A stretch of DNA of 64,000 bases, from assembly GCF_009695585.1 (NCBI RefSeq), contig NZ_VUNR01000014.1, positions 16,809 to 80,808 of the forward strand, given 5' to 3'. Both the position numbers and the translations under genes were made by a program. Source of the DNA: Anaerovibrio slackiae (GTDB taxonomy: Bacteria; Bacillota; Negativicutes; Selenomonadales; Selenomonadaceae). The notes under the pieces are model-generated. The model worked only from the letters and a program-made list of their open reading frames with translations. It had not been told where the DNA came from and did no database searches. Shown one piece after another: positions 25,493 through 34,064 of this stretch (position 1 is the first letter of the stretch; the number at the start of each line of letters is the position of its first letter).

Positions 25493-26467
25493 ATGAAGGG
25501 AATACAACGTGTTATTGTCAGTAATAAAAGAGTCAAGTATCAGTTTGAGCTATGCAGGAATCTCACTGTTATCAGAGGTGATAGTGCAACCGGCAAGACA
25601 ACCCTGATAGAGATGATTGGTGAATTCTATGAAAACGGGGCTGCTAGTGCGGTAAATATAATTTGCGCCAAGGAGTGTTATGTGCTTTCCGGCAGGAAGT
25701 GGCTGTCGGATTTACAGACTGTTCGTGATAGTATTGTTTTTATTGATGAAGGGAATGAATTTGTTTTTTCTAACGAATTTGCAGCGGCTATCAAGGACAC
25801 AGATAATTATTATGTTATTGTGACAAGGGAGGCAATACCTGCTTTGCCGTACAGTGTGGATGAGGTATATGGTATTCGTGAGTCAGGCAAGTATGGAACG
25901 TTGAAGCAGACCTATAATGAATTTTATCGTTTTTATGCCATGCCGGAGCGTGGGCTTCCTGTGAAGCCTGAATGTGTTATTACTGAGGATTCAAATGCAG
26001 GAAATCAGTTTTTTTCCGCTATTTGCGACAAAAATAATATCCGTTGTATTGGTGCAGGAGGCAAATCAAATATTTTTCATCAGGTGTCCCAGGTGCTGGG
26101 GCTGATAGAGGGACCTATAGTGGTCATAGCAGATGGTGCTGCTTTTGGTGCAGAAATGGAACGGCTCGTCAATTTGGCAAGGTTATGGGAAAATATTGTT
26201 CTCTACTTGCCTGAATCATTTGAATGGTTAATACTTCATTCCGGCGTGGTCAGCGATAAGGAAATAGCAGAGGTACTGTCTGATACATCTAACTATGTGG
26301 AGAGTAGTGAATATTTCAGCTGGGAAAGGTTTTTTACGGCTTTATTAATAAAGAAAACAGATGGTTCATATTTACAGTATGCAAAACGTAGGTTAAATAC
26401 TTCGTATTGTGCAGATAAAATAGCTGGGCAGATTTTGCAGGATATAGGCTGGATTGAGTTTGGCTAA
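25493..26467 (+). CDS. P-loop ATPase partner of the DUF4869 protein
   Basis: 324-residue predicted ATP-binding protein. Walker A GDSATGKTTL is at residues 28-37, and a Walker B-like SIVFIDEGNEF near 80. Two further segments (CVITEDSNAGNQFF near 162; IVVIADGAAFGAEMERL near 210) resemble TOPRIM-like acidic patches, but that reading is uncertain. No transporter or helicase signature. The upstream ORF pairing, the shared palindromic promoter and AT-richer composition suggest an accessory two-gene module. Function unknown; a stress, defence or regulatory role is inference only. Confidence 0.6.
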   Translation: MKGIQRVIVSNKRVKYQFELCRNLTVIRGDSATGKTTLIEMIGEFYENGAASAVNIICAKECYVLSGRKWLSDLQTVRDSIVFIDEGNEFVFSNEFAAAIKDTDNYYVIVTREAIPALPYSVDEVYGIRESGKYGTLKQTYNEFYRFYAMPERGLPVKPECVITEDSNAGNQFFSAICDKNNIRCIGAGGKSNIFHQVSQVLGLIEGPIVVIADGAAFGAEMERLVNLARLWENIVLYLPESFEWLILHSGVVSDKEIAEVLSDTSNYVESSEYFSWERFFTALLIKKTDGSYLQYAKRRLNTSYCADKIAGQILQDIGWIEFG

Positions 26468-26494
26468 TTGGTGCAGGTAGTAAGGTGGTAGCAG

Positions 26495-27463
26495 ATGATT
26501 AAAGTTGAGGGATTGACCAAGGAATTTATTAGGAAGGGCAGGGATGGCAAGGCTGTCAGGAAGCTGGCAGTGGACGGGCTGTCCTTTGAGATAGGACGCG
26601 GGGAGATTTTTGGGCTCCTGGGGCCCAATGGTGCCGGCAAGACCACTACCATCAGGATGCTGACCATGCAGACGGAAAAATCAGCCGGCAGAATTTTTTA
26701 TGACGGCATGCCACTGGAGGGCAACGAGAAGGCCATCAAGGAAATGATTGGCATCGTGCCCCAGCATATCAATTTTGATAATGACCTGAGCGTGGGCTAC
26801 AATATGGAGCTGCACGGCAGGCTCCACCACATGGACAGCATGGACAGGAAGCTGCGGATTGGGGAGCTTCTGCGGTATATTGAGCTGGAGGATACGGTGA
26901 ATATGCCGCCGCGGCAGCTGTCTGGCGGCATGAAAAGGCGGCTGCTGATTGCCCGTGCCCTGATACACAGACCCAAAATCCTCTTTATGGATGAGCCTAC
27001 AGTTGCCCTTGACCCCCAGGTCAGGCGGCGCATCTGGGACTTAATTCGGGAGATGGCTGCCAACGGGGTGACTGTGCTTCTGACTACCCATTACATAGAG
27101 GAAGCGGAAAGCCTTTGCAACCGGGTGGCGATTATCAACAAGGGCAGGCTGGTGGATATTGATACCCCTGCATCCTTCTGCCAGCGCATGGGAAGGATTG
27201 CTGTGGAATGGAACGGCACGGCAGAAAACGGGAACACTATTAAGGGCGGCATGGCAACAGAAGCAGGAAAAAGTGCGAAAGGCGGCAAGGCAGGCAGTTC
27301 GGGAGATGAGCTGCACGAAAGTGGCCGCCAGTACCGCTTTTTTGACAGCCGTCAGGAAGCCGCAGAGTTCGTGGCAGCACAGGAACTGGAGGATGCCAGG
27401 ATAAGGCGTTCTAATCTGGAAGATGTGTTTATTGAGCTGACTGGCAGAAGGGAGGGGCTGTAA
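26495..27463 (+). CDS. ABC transporter ATP-binding protein (ABC-2/CcmA type)
   Basis: 322-residue ATPase: Walker A GPNGAGKTT (about 43-51), signature LSGGMKRR, Walker B ILFMDEPT, and H-loop TTHYIEEAE. It belongs to the drug/polysaccharide exporter group (CcmA, NodI-like). Between the NBD and the last domain there is a roughly 35-residue Gly/Ser/Lys-rich insert (ENGNTIKGGMATEAGKSAKG..., about 247-282), which looks like a flexible linker. It works with the next gene; the stop and the next start overlap (TAATG). Confidence 0.9.
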   Translation: MIKVEGLTKEFIRKGRDGKAVRKLAVDGLSFEIGRGEIFGLLGPNGAGKTTTIRMLTMQTEKSAGRIFYDGMPLEGNEKAIKEMIGIVPQHINFDNDLSVGYNMELHGRLHHMDSMDRKLRIGELLRYIELEDTVNMPPRQLSGGMKRRLLIARALIHRPKILFMDEPTVALDPQVRRRIWDLIREMAANGVTVLLTTHYIEEAESLCNRVAIINKGRLVDIDTPASFCQRMGRIAVEWNGTAENGNTIKGGMATEAGKSAKGGKAGSSGDELHESGRQYRFFDSRQEAAEFVAAQELEDARIRRSNLEDVFIELTGRREGL

Positions 27464-28203
27464 TGCTATTGCAGGATATTTGGACGGTGTTCTGGCGGGA
27501 CTGGATTGTGCTGCAGCGGCGGCTGAAAAAGTTTATTTTTAGCCGTATGGTGGCGCCGCTATTGTACATGGTGGCCTTTGGCTGGGGGCTGGGGCGCAGC
27601 ATCCAGGTGACGGACGGCTCCTATCTTGATTTTCTGGTGCCGGGTATTCTGGCACTTAATTCCATGAATATCAGCTTCAACAGCGTGACGCCGGTTCATT
27701 CGGAGCGCATCTATCACAAGAGCCTGGAGGAATATATTATTGCCCCGGTGGTGCCGGAGGCCTTCGTGATTGGCAAGGTGCTGGCGGCAGTGCTGCGAGG
27801 GCTGATTTCCTCGGCGATTATCCTGGTGCTGGCAGTGCTTTTCGGGGCGCAGCTGCACCTGACACCGCTGTTTTTGCTAGTGCTGGTGGTCAATTGCATT
27901 ATTTTTTCCGAAATCGGCTTTTTTGCTGCCATGACTATCAGCACCTATGAGGAAATGGGGCAGGTCAATACTTATGTACTGCTGCCTATGTCATTTCTCT
28001 GTGGCACATTCTTTTCAGTGCACACCCTGCCGGAGGCGGTGCGGTACTTTATCCAGCTGCTGCCCCTGACTCATACCAGCTACCTGCTGCGGGGGATTTC
28101 CCTGGGGCAGCCCATAGCCTTGGAATCCCTGGTGGTGCTGGTTTTGTATGCTATAATATTGTTCATGGCGGCCCGCTGGGCGTTTTTGAGGCTGACGAAG
28201 TGA
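27463..28203 (+). CDS. ABC-2 type transporter permease
   Basis: 246-residue integral membrane protein with about six helices, NodJ/DrrB-like. Conserved SLEEYIIAPVVPEAFVIGK (near 88) and the closing LPLTHTSYLLRG (near 204) are typical of ABC-2 permeases. Substrate unknown (NodIJ-type lipooligosaccharide, drug or surface glycan). Translationally coupled to the ATPase. Confidence 0.88.
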   Translation: MLLQDIWTVFWRDWIVLQRRLKKFIFSRMVAPLLYMVAFGWGLGRSIQVTDGSYLDFLVPGILALNSMNISFNSVTPVHSERIYHKSLEEYIIAPVVPEAFVIGKVLAAVLRGLISSAIILVLAVLFGAQLHLTPLFLLVLVVNCIIFSEIGFFAAMTISTYEEMGQVNTYVLLPMSFLCGTFFSVHTLPEAVRYFIQLLPLTHTSYLLRGISLGQPIALESLVVLVLYAIILFMAARWAFLRLTK

Positions 28204-28280
28204 ATGAAATATAGTTGGTATATGAACATTAGGATGGACTTTTTTGTGTGCAGCTATTTTATTTTCTGGGAGGGAGTTTT

Positions 28281-30335
28281 ATGAGATCAAATGTAGCTTG
28301 GGTACTCAAGGATTTGATAGAAAAAAATAGAAGGGTATTTAAGATACCTGTTTATCAAAGAAACTATGATTGGACTAATGTTCAGTGTGAAAAGTTATTT
28401 GAGGATATTATTATTGCATTCAAGGAAGATAGAAAGCATTTTACTGGTTCTATAGTTTATATTAACGATATTTCCTCAAGTATACTGGATGAGGATTTGA
28501 TTATTGATGGTCAGCAACGAATAACTACAATCTTCTTGTTGCTGAAAGTTTTATATGATATAGCAAGTGAGAGAGGCGAAACTAGAGTTGCTAGTGAAGT
28601 ATCGGATTATTTATATAATAGGAATTGTGATGAAAAGTATAAGTTGAAATTAAAACCTGTTAAAACTGATCAGGAACAATTTTATAACTTAATGGTCGGT
28701 ACCGATATAGGATTGGATGAAAACTCTAACATTGTCAATAATTATAAAATATTACAAAAGTTAGTTTTGGCTCATTTGGATAAAAACTATTCATTGGATG
28801 ATATTTTGCGCGGGATGAAAAAACTCGAAATTGTTGAAATTGTGTTGGATATGTCTCAAGGAGATGATCCACAAACGATATTTGAGAGTATTAATTCAAC
28901 TGGGTTGGAGTTGTCGCTGGCGGATTTGATTAGAAATTATTTATTAATGAGTGATACTAATCAAGATACGTTGTATGAGCATTATTGGTCATACATGGAA
29001 AGAGTTGTGGAAAATGAAAATTTAGCTAATTTTTTTGTCCAATATCTAAATTTTAAAATCAATGATTCTGTGACGGACAAAAATGCTTACACAAAATTTA
29101 AAAAATATTCTAAGAATTTTACGCATGAAGAAGTTTTGAAGGATATGAAAATATATGCCGGGTATTATGCAGCATTTATAGGGAAAAGAACTTCTTACAA
29201 TGAAAAAATTACTAGTTATTTAAGAGATTTTAGATTGCTTGATCAGAGTACGGTATATGTATTTTTATTTTCTATGTTTCATGAGTATGATGATGGTAAT
29301 TTAGATACTACGACCTTAGAGAAAGTATTGTGTTTTTTGAGGAGCTATTTTGTACGACGCATTGTTTGTGGGATACCATCTAATAGTTTAAGAGGGTTAT
29401 TTAAAACGCTTTATGCTAGATTATTCAAAAATAGTGTGTCTAAAGATTATTATGGAGTTATGTATAAATTTTTTATTGAACTCCGTACAAAAGATAGGAT
29501 GCTGTCCGATGATGAATTTAAGAATGAATTGGTTTATGGAGAATTGTATAAAAAGGCAAAGTGTTGTAAGTTTATTTTAGCCATAATAGAAAATGAAGGA
29601 AGTAACGAAGTTTTAGATACCACGAAAATGACGATTGAACACATACTGCCACAACGTGAAAATTCTGTGGTATGGAAGAAAGAAATTGGCGAACGTTATT
29701 CCGATGTATATAATAAATATCTTAATACACTTGGTAATTTGACAATAACTGGTTACAATAGTGAATTAGGAACTAAGTCATTTAGTGAGAAGAAAGCTAT
29801 TATAAGAGAACATTCCAAAGCGAATATACTAAATAAAGAAATTTTGAGTGCAAGTAAATGGAATGAGGATACTATTAAGGCTAGGGCGGATATATTATCA
29901 GGATATGTATTACGTTTGTTAGATTATGAGAAATTATCTGATATTGGCATGATAAACAAGAGTATCGATGATAAGACGTATAGTTTATCTGATATATCTA
30001 TAGTTGCGCATACAAAGCCAGTGAATTATACTTTTTATGGTGAAACAGTTTCAGTGAAATCATATTCTAATATGTTATTTTTATTTATAAAAATGTTGTA
30101 TGATTTAGATGATAAAAAAATTCGTGATATAGCCAAATGTAAGTTTTCACCTACTGCGACAAATCGTGTTTATGTGTCTCTATCAGAAAAAGACTTTAGA
30201 AAACCGAAAGAAATTGACAATACTGGTATTTTTTTTGAGACGAATTTAAGTGCTACCAGCATCTTGAAATTTATAAGCGGTTTAATTGAGGTGTATAATT
30301 TATCTCCGGAAGAATTTGAATTTACAGTTGCGTGA
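28281..30335 (+). CDS. DUF262/DUF1524 (GmrSD-type) restriction protein
   Basis: 684 residues. The N-terminal DUF262 domain has the nucleotide-binding signature IPVYQRNYDW (about 22-31) and IDGQQRITTI (about 74-83), plus FESINSTGLELSLADLIRNYLL. The C-terminal DUF1524 HNH-like nuclease has TIEHILPQ (about 452-459) and LGNLTI (near 485). About 150 residues follow, ending in a separate small domain (VSVKSYSNMLFLFIKMLYDL...). Families such as GmrSD, BrxU and SspE use this pair to hydrolyse nucleotides and cut modified phage DNA. The gene is strikingly AT-rich compared with both neighbours, a sign of horizontal gain. GGGAGGGAG precedes the ATG at 28281. Confidence 0.88.
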   Translation: MRSNVAWVLKDLIEKNRRVFKIPVYQRNYDWTNVQCEKLFEDIIIAFKEDRKHFTGSIVYINDISSSILDEDLIIDGQQRITTIFLLLKVLYDIASERGETRVASEVSDYLYNRNCDEKYKLKLKPVKTDQEQFYNLMVGTDIGLDENSNIVNNYKILQKLVLAHLDKNYSLDDILRGMKKLEIVEIVLDMSQGDDPQTIFESINSTGLELSLADLIRNYLLMSDTNQDTLYEHYWSYMERVVENENLANFFVQYLNFKINDSVTDKNAYTKFKKYSKNFTHEEVLKDMKIYAGYYAAFIGKRTSYNEKITSYLRDFRLLDQSTVYVFLFSMFHEYDDGNLDTTTLEKVLCFLRSYFVRRIVCGIPSNSLRGLFKTLYARLFKNSVSKDYYGVMYKFFIELRTKDRMLSDDEFKNELVYGELYKKAKCCKFILAIIENEGSNEVLDTTKMTIEHILPQRENSVVWKKEIGERYSDVYNKYLNTLGNLTITGYNSELGTKSFSEKKAIIREHSKANILNKEILSASKWNEDTIKARADILSGYVLRLLDYEKLSDIGMINKSIDDKTYSLSDISIVAHTKPVNYTFYGETVSVKSYSNMLFLFIKMLYDLDDKKIRDIAKCKFSPTATNRVYVSLSEKDFRKPKEIDNTGIFFETNLSATSILKFISGLIEVYNLSPEEFEFTVA

Positions 30336-30358
30336 GATTATTTTTGTAGGTGTAGATA

Positions 30359-31291
30359 ATGTTGAGAAAACTGTTTCATCATGCCAGCTCCCAGAGCGAT
30401 TGCACGAAGCTGTGCTGTACGCGGATTGAGAGCTTCGGGGTAAGGGCTGGCAATCTGGTGATTTTTGAGGATGTAAATATTCATGTGCATTGTGGCCAGC
30501 TAACGGCTATCATAGGGCCTAATGGCGCCGGGAAAAGCACGTTGCTGCGGGCCATCCTAGGGGAGGTTCCCCATACGGGGCAGCTGAAGTATACGGATGC
30601 CAAGGGCAAGCACACCGGCAGCCCGGTTATAGGCTATGTGCCCCAGTATCTGAAGTTTGATGTTAGTGCGCCCATTACGGTGCAGGATTTGTTTGCAGCC
30701 TGTCTAAGCAACCGCCCGGTATGGTTGCTGCCTGTAAACAATCGCCAGAGAATTTTGGAGAGTCTGAGGCGTGTCAAGGCGGCAGAGCTGATTGACCGCA
30801 CGCTGGGAGCCTTGTCTGGCGGCGAGCTGCAAAGGGTGCTGGTGGCTCTGGCACTGAACCCCATGCCGGATTTGCTGCTTCTGGACGAGCCGGTATCCGG
30901 GGTGGACCAGAACGGCTTAGAGATTTTTTATGAGATACTGGAGGATTTGCAGAACAACGAGGACATGGCGATTATCCTGGTATCCCATGACCTGAACATG
31001 GTGGCCCGTCATGCGGACCAGGTGGTGCTGATGAACAAGGGCGTGGTGTGCAGTGGCAGTCCGGAGGAGGTATTTCGCGACAGGAGAACACGCAAAATCT
31101 TCGGTATGCTGGCAGGTGATGGCACACGGGACAGGGGAACTGGCTTCGAGTGGCTGCCCCACAGGAAAAAATCCGTCGGTGAAGGCTGCAGCTGCGATTG
31201 TGATTGTGGAAGCATTAGCAAAAGCGATGCTGGCTTTGGTAGTGGTGATGGCAATATTTATGATGTCGGTCAAGAGGGAGATGGTAGATGA
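30359..31291 (+). CDS. Metal ABC transporter ATPase (ZnuC/MntB-like) with Cys-rich tail
   Basis: 310-residue ATPase for zinc or manganese uptake with the following permease. Walker A GPNGAGKST (about 58-66), signature LSGGELQRV, Walker B LLLLDEPVSGVD, and H-loop SHDL. Unusual ends: an N-terminal piece with three Cys (DCTKLCC) and a C-terminal 45-residue tail with a CSCDCDC cluster (near 282-288), suited to metal binding and absent from normal ZnuC. No solute-binding protein gene lies next to it. It follows the foreign-looking DUF262 gene by 23 bases. The stop overlaps the permease start. Confidence 0.85.
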   Translation: MLRKLFHHASSQSDCTKLCCTRIESFGVRAGNLVIFEDVNIHVHCGQLTAIIGPNGAGKSTLLRAILGEVPHTGQLKYTDAKGKHTGSPVIGYVPQYLKFDVSAPITVQDLFAACLSNRPVWLLPVNNRQRILESLRRVKAAELIDRTLGALSGGELQRVLVALALNPMPDLLLLDEPVSGVDQNGLEIFYEILEDLQNNEDMAIILVSHDLNMVARHADQVVLMNKGVVCSGSPEEVFRDRRTRKIFGMLAGDGTRDRGTGFEWLPHRKKSVGEGCSCDCDCGSISKSDAGFGSGDGNIYDVGQEGDGR

Positions 31292-32130
31292 TGGAAACGA
31301 TTTACGGCATATTGTCTGCCCTTCCCTTTGACTGGCTGCATTATGACTTTATGAAAAATGCCCTGCTGGCAGTGCTTTTGATTACTCCGCTTTTTGGGCT
31401 GTTGAGTACCATGGTTGTATCCAATCGCATGGCGTTTTTTTCTGATTCTTTGGGACATGGAGCTTTTACGGGGCTTGCCATCGGTGCGATTTTGGGGATT
31501 TTTTCCCCGGTGCAGTCATTGCTGCTGTTTTCCATAGTTTTTGCCCTGCTGATTACCTGGATAAAAAATCATAGCACTGCCTCTACTGATACCATAATTG
31601 GCGTGTTTTCCTCAGTGGGAATTGCGGCAGGCCTGATGATGATGTCCTATGGGGGGAGCTTCAACAAATACGCCAGCTACCTGATTGGCGATATTCTCAG
31701 TATTACTCCGGAGGAAATCGGTTCTTTAGCAGTGGTGCTGGTGCTGGTCTTTGTGACCTGGGGGATTTTGTTCAACAGGCTGATGATTGTCAGCATCAAT
31801 GCGTCCTTTGCCAGGAGCCGGGGAATTTCTTCTACCCTTGTGGAAGGCGTTTTTGCAGCGATGGTAGCAGTGGTGGTTGCCATCAGCATCCAGTGGGTAG
31901 GGCTTTTGATTATCAACTCACTGCTGGTTCTGCCTGCTGCGGCAGCGCGGAACGTGGCTGCCAGCGTCAAGCAGTATCATCTTTTTTCTGTGGCATCGGC
32001 CATGCTTTCCGGCGTTACCGGGCTGGTGGCGGCCTATTACTGCAATATGGCGGCAGGTGCTACCATTGTAGTGGTGTCAGCCGTGATTTTTTTCCTGACC
32101 ATGGCAATGAAGAAACGGCTGTCAAAATAA
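31288..32130 (+). CDS. Metal ABC transporter permease (ABC-3/ZnuB family)
   Basis: 280-residue inner-membrane protein with about eight or nine helices. The family segments FFSDSLGHGAFTGLAIG (near 50), TDTIIGVFSSVGIAAGLM (near 98) and QWVGLLIINSLLVLPAAAARN (near 201) are clear. It forms the channel of a Zn/Mn importer with the ATPase whose gene it overlaps by four bases. GAGGGAG lies upstream. The substrate-binding lipoprotein must be encoded elsewhere. Confidence 0.9.
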   Translation: MMETIYGILSALPFDWLHYDFMKNALLAVLLITPLFGLLSTMVVSNRMAFFSDSLGHGAFTGLAIGAILGIFSPVQSLLLFSIVFALLITWIKNHSTASTDTIIGVFSSVGIAAGLMMMSYGGSFNKYASYLIGDILSITPEEIGSLAVVLVLVFVTWGILFNRLMIVSINASFARSRGISSTLVEGVFAAMVAVVVAISIQWVGLLIINSLLVLPAAAARNVAASVKQYHLFSVASAMLSGVTGLVAAYYCNMAAGATIVVVSAVIFFLTMAMKKRLSK

Positions 32131-32191
32131 TTCTGCCATGCAGATGGTTATATACTAGAAAAGTAATTCTATGAGAAAGTGGATTTTCTGC

Positions 32192-32220
32192 TTGTAAAAA
32201 TTTCAGATTAATGCTATAAT
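32192..32220 (+). promoter_or_regulatory. Promoter of tRNA-Arg
   Basis: TTGTAA, 17-base spacer, extended ATGCTATAAT, 33 bases before the tRNA. Confidence 0.75.
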
Positions 32221-32253
32221 ATCCTAGTCGCCTGTATGAGGCGGTAAAAATGT

Positions 32254-32328
32254 GCGCTCGTAGTCCAGTGGATAGGACGTTAGCCTCCGGAGCTGAAAGC
32301 GTGGGTTCGACTCCCGCCGAGCGCACCA
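32254..32328 (+). tRNA. tRNA-Arg (anticodon CCG)
   Basis: 75-nt cloverleaf: acceptor GCGCTCG pairs with CGAGCGC, D-stem GTCC/GGAC, anticodon stem TTAGC/GCTGA with loop CTCCGGA (anticodon CCG, reading CGG), T-arm with GGTTCGACTCC, discriminator A and encoded CCA. Confidence 0.97.
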
Positions 32329-32569
32329 TAAAGGTCAAACTTATCAATCCGGCTCAGGGTTGGTTTAAAACGGTATTTAACAGTGATATTGCTGTTGGAT
32401 ATCGTTATTTTTTTGATAAAAGCTGCAATTATTCCTTTCAAATTTGGAATGGTATATGCTTCTATCTCTCTGTGATAGCGTTCGATATATTTTATGATAG
32501 TTTCTTTTGAGATGTTCGCCGGGCGAGATGTTTCCTTTTTCCAGCTTGCATATAAAACTTGCTTCAGAT
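32329..32569 (-). pseudogene. Degenerate C-terminal fragment, possibly a site-specific recombinase
   Basis: The minus strand has an open frame without start codon reading LKQVLYASWKKETSRP, then ISKETIIKYIERYHREIEAY and LKGIIAAFIKKITISNSNI, running into the tRNA. The beta-strand-like ending (IKKITISNSNITVKYRF) resembles the closing part of large serine recombinases. It may be the remnant of an integrase at a tRNA attachment site. Another minus-strand frame here (from 32577) has no better claim. The rest of 32329-32719 holds only a promoter and a small dyad. Confidence 0.3.
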
Positions 32570-32618
32570 CTGTTCATACTAAAATTAAAATTGTTTAAAC
32601 TTAGTTGTTATAGATTTG

Positions 32619-32647
32619 TTTACAAAAAAGGTTCAAAATGATAAGAT
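32619..32647 (+). promoter_or_regulatory. Promoter of the DCD-like operon
   Basis: TTTACA, 17-base spacer, TAAGAT; a dyad TATAGCC...GGCTATA follows at about 32657-32681 in the leader. Confidence 0.5.
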
Positions 32648-32719
32648 TAAAAGTATATAGCCATAATCTTTAGGCTATAGCTATTTGGGTGGAGCTTTCA
32701 ATTTTCAGGGGGGATTAGG

Positions 32720-33310
32720 ATGCTCTTATCAGATCAGGAGATTAAGAAGCTTGCTAAGGAAGATGGGATGATTACACCGTTTGAAGAACGCAATCTCCAG
32801 TCAGTGTCGTATGATATAACGGCTGGCAATATTGCACGAGTTTTTAACAGATTAAGCGATCCTATTGATTTGAATGACAAAGAAAATATAAAATTGACAT
32901 ATTGTGAAATTGATATTACGGATGGATATTTAATCAAGCCAAATGAGTATATGCTGGTTAAGTCTGGAGAAAAGTATACATTGCCTGATGATATAGCAGC
33001 GTATGCCCGTCCAAGAACCACCTTGTCAAGATTAGGACTGATTTTAACACCCCAGCACTTTAACCCTTCATTCTCAGGGTATATTTATTATGGACTGCTG
33101 AATGTAACTCCAAATATTCTGAAGATATACCCTGGTACCAGTATTGGACAAATTGTTTTTGAAAAGGTATATGGTGCATTAGACAAAAAAAATTTGTATA
33201 AGAATAAAACCTCGGCTCAGTACCAAAATGAAAATGAGTTTATCATCCCTGATGTAAATAATACAAGGCCTGAAATTATGGTATATGTAAATGGCATTTT
33301 GGGAGAATAA
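32720..33310 (+). CDS. dCTP deaminase/dUTPase-fold protein lacking the catalytic Glu
   Basis: 196 residues of the DCD/dUTPase fold: SVSYDITAGN (family GATVDVRLGN), YMLVKSGEKYTLPDDIAAYARPRTTLSRLGL (family SSLARLGL region, Arg kept) and the second half IYPGTSIGQIVFE. Where canonical DCD has the catalytic Glu in IVLEFYN (E. coli E138), this protein reads IYYGLLN, so the general base is replaced by Gly, and the preceding substrate loop is two residues shorter. Ordinary dCTP deamination is therefore doubtful; nucleotide binding or sensing is possible. GGGGGGA precedes the ATG. First gene of a three-gene AT-rich cassette. Confidence 0.75.
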   Translation: MLLSDQEIKKLAKEDGMITPFEERNLQSVSYDITAGNIARVFNRLSDPIDLNDKENIKLTYCEIDITDGYLIKPNEYMLVKSGEKYTLPDDIAAYARPRTTLSRLGLILTPQHFNPSFSGYIYYGLLNVTPNILKIYPGTSIGQIVFEKVYGALDKKNLYKNKTSAQYQNENEFIIPDVNNTRPEIMVYVNGILGE

Positions 33311-33312
33311 CT

Positions 33313-33774
33313 ATGGGAAGAAAATTAGATGAATTCATACAAAAGTATTTGGATATAGACAATAAAGTTCCCGCTGAATACAAAGAAGCTGTAGCTGAGG
33401 GGTTGAAAAATGAGTTGAAAAAGGAATTTTTCAATGATTATAGAGCGGAGCTTCTTTCTCTAAAACAAGATGTTAATCAGCAGAAAGCTAATGAAATTGC
33501 TTTGCGCAGGTTCTCAGAAAAAATCAAAGCGTTAAAGCAGACAGTTCTGAATGCTATTGTAATCAGCTTTTTGATAGGGATGCTAGTCAATCAAACAACA
33601 GATCTTATAACTTACTTTAAAATATTTGACGAAACAGCACGATTGCTTTGGACATTTGTATTCATAATAGTATTTTTGATATTAGCAATTGGTGCTGTGC
33701 ATTTCATGTATACAAACTCCCTTGAAGAATTCACTCAAACTGTATTTAAGGAAAAAGGAAAAAATTATGAATAG
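33313..33774 (+). CDS. Small membrane protein, unknown, in DCD-like cassette
   Basis: 153 residues. An N-terminal charged, helical part (about 1-72, likely coiled coil, KKEFFNDYRAELLSLKQDVNQQ) is followed by two membrane helices (about 77-98 and 112-134) and a short charged end. No family recognised. It starts two bases after the DCD-like stop with GGGAGAA upstream, so the two are translationally coupled. The two-helix layout is common among defence effectors, but this is inference. Confidence 0.6.
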   Translation: MGRKLDEFIQKYLDIDNKVPAEYKEAVAEGLKNELKKEFFNDYRAELLSLKQDVNQQKANEIALRRFSEKIKALKQTVLNAIVISFLIGMLVNQTTDLITYFKIFDETARLLWTFVFIIVFLILAIGAVHFMYTNSLEEFTQTVFKEKGKNYE

Positions 33775-34003
33775 AGAATTGCCACGTCCTGGCGAAATTT
33801 GGAATCACTTTAAAAACAACCCATACTTAATCATTGATATTGCCGAACATACGGAAAATGGAAAAATGCTGGTAGTATATAGGCAATTGTATGCGCCGTT
33901 CAAGGTTTATTGCAGGCCTTTGGAAATGTTCATGAGTGAGACTGATACCGCAAAATACCCGTATGCGAAGCAAAAGTATAGGTTTGAACGTGTAGATAAG
34001 TAG
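33767..34003 (+). CDS. DUF1653 family protein
   Basis: 78 residues matching the DUF1653 pattern: PRPGEIWNHFKNNPYLIIDIA, then LVVYRQLYAPFKVYCRPLEMFMSE and a final KYRFERV. A small beta-barrel-like protein of unknown role found in many bacteria. The ATG overlaps the end of the previous gene (ATGAATAG). A terminator follows 12 bases after the stop, closing the cassette. Confidence 0.8.
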   Translation: MNRELPRPGEIWNHFKNNPYLIIDIAEHTENGKMLVVYRQLYAPFKVYCRPLEMFMSETDTAKYPYAKQKYRFERVDK

Positions 34004-34015
34004 AATAATGAGATG

Positions 34016-34064
34016 ATAGCCGCTGTGTACAATATATGTATGCCACAGTGGCTATTTTATTTTT
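34016..34064 (+). terminator. Terminator of the DCD-like cassette
   Basis: Stem ATAGCC-CTGTG / CACAG-GGCTAT with a 17-base loop, then TTTATTTTT. The stretch from here to 34299 is AT-rich and shows no gene. Confidence 0.8.

Noticed and set aside
24983..26467. DUF4869/ATPase pair as a classical toxin-antitoxin system
   Set aside because: No toxin fold or DNA-binding antitoxin motif is visible; kept only as an unknown module.
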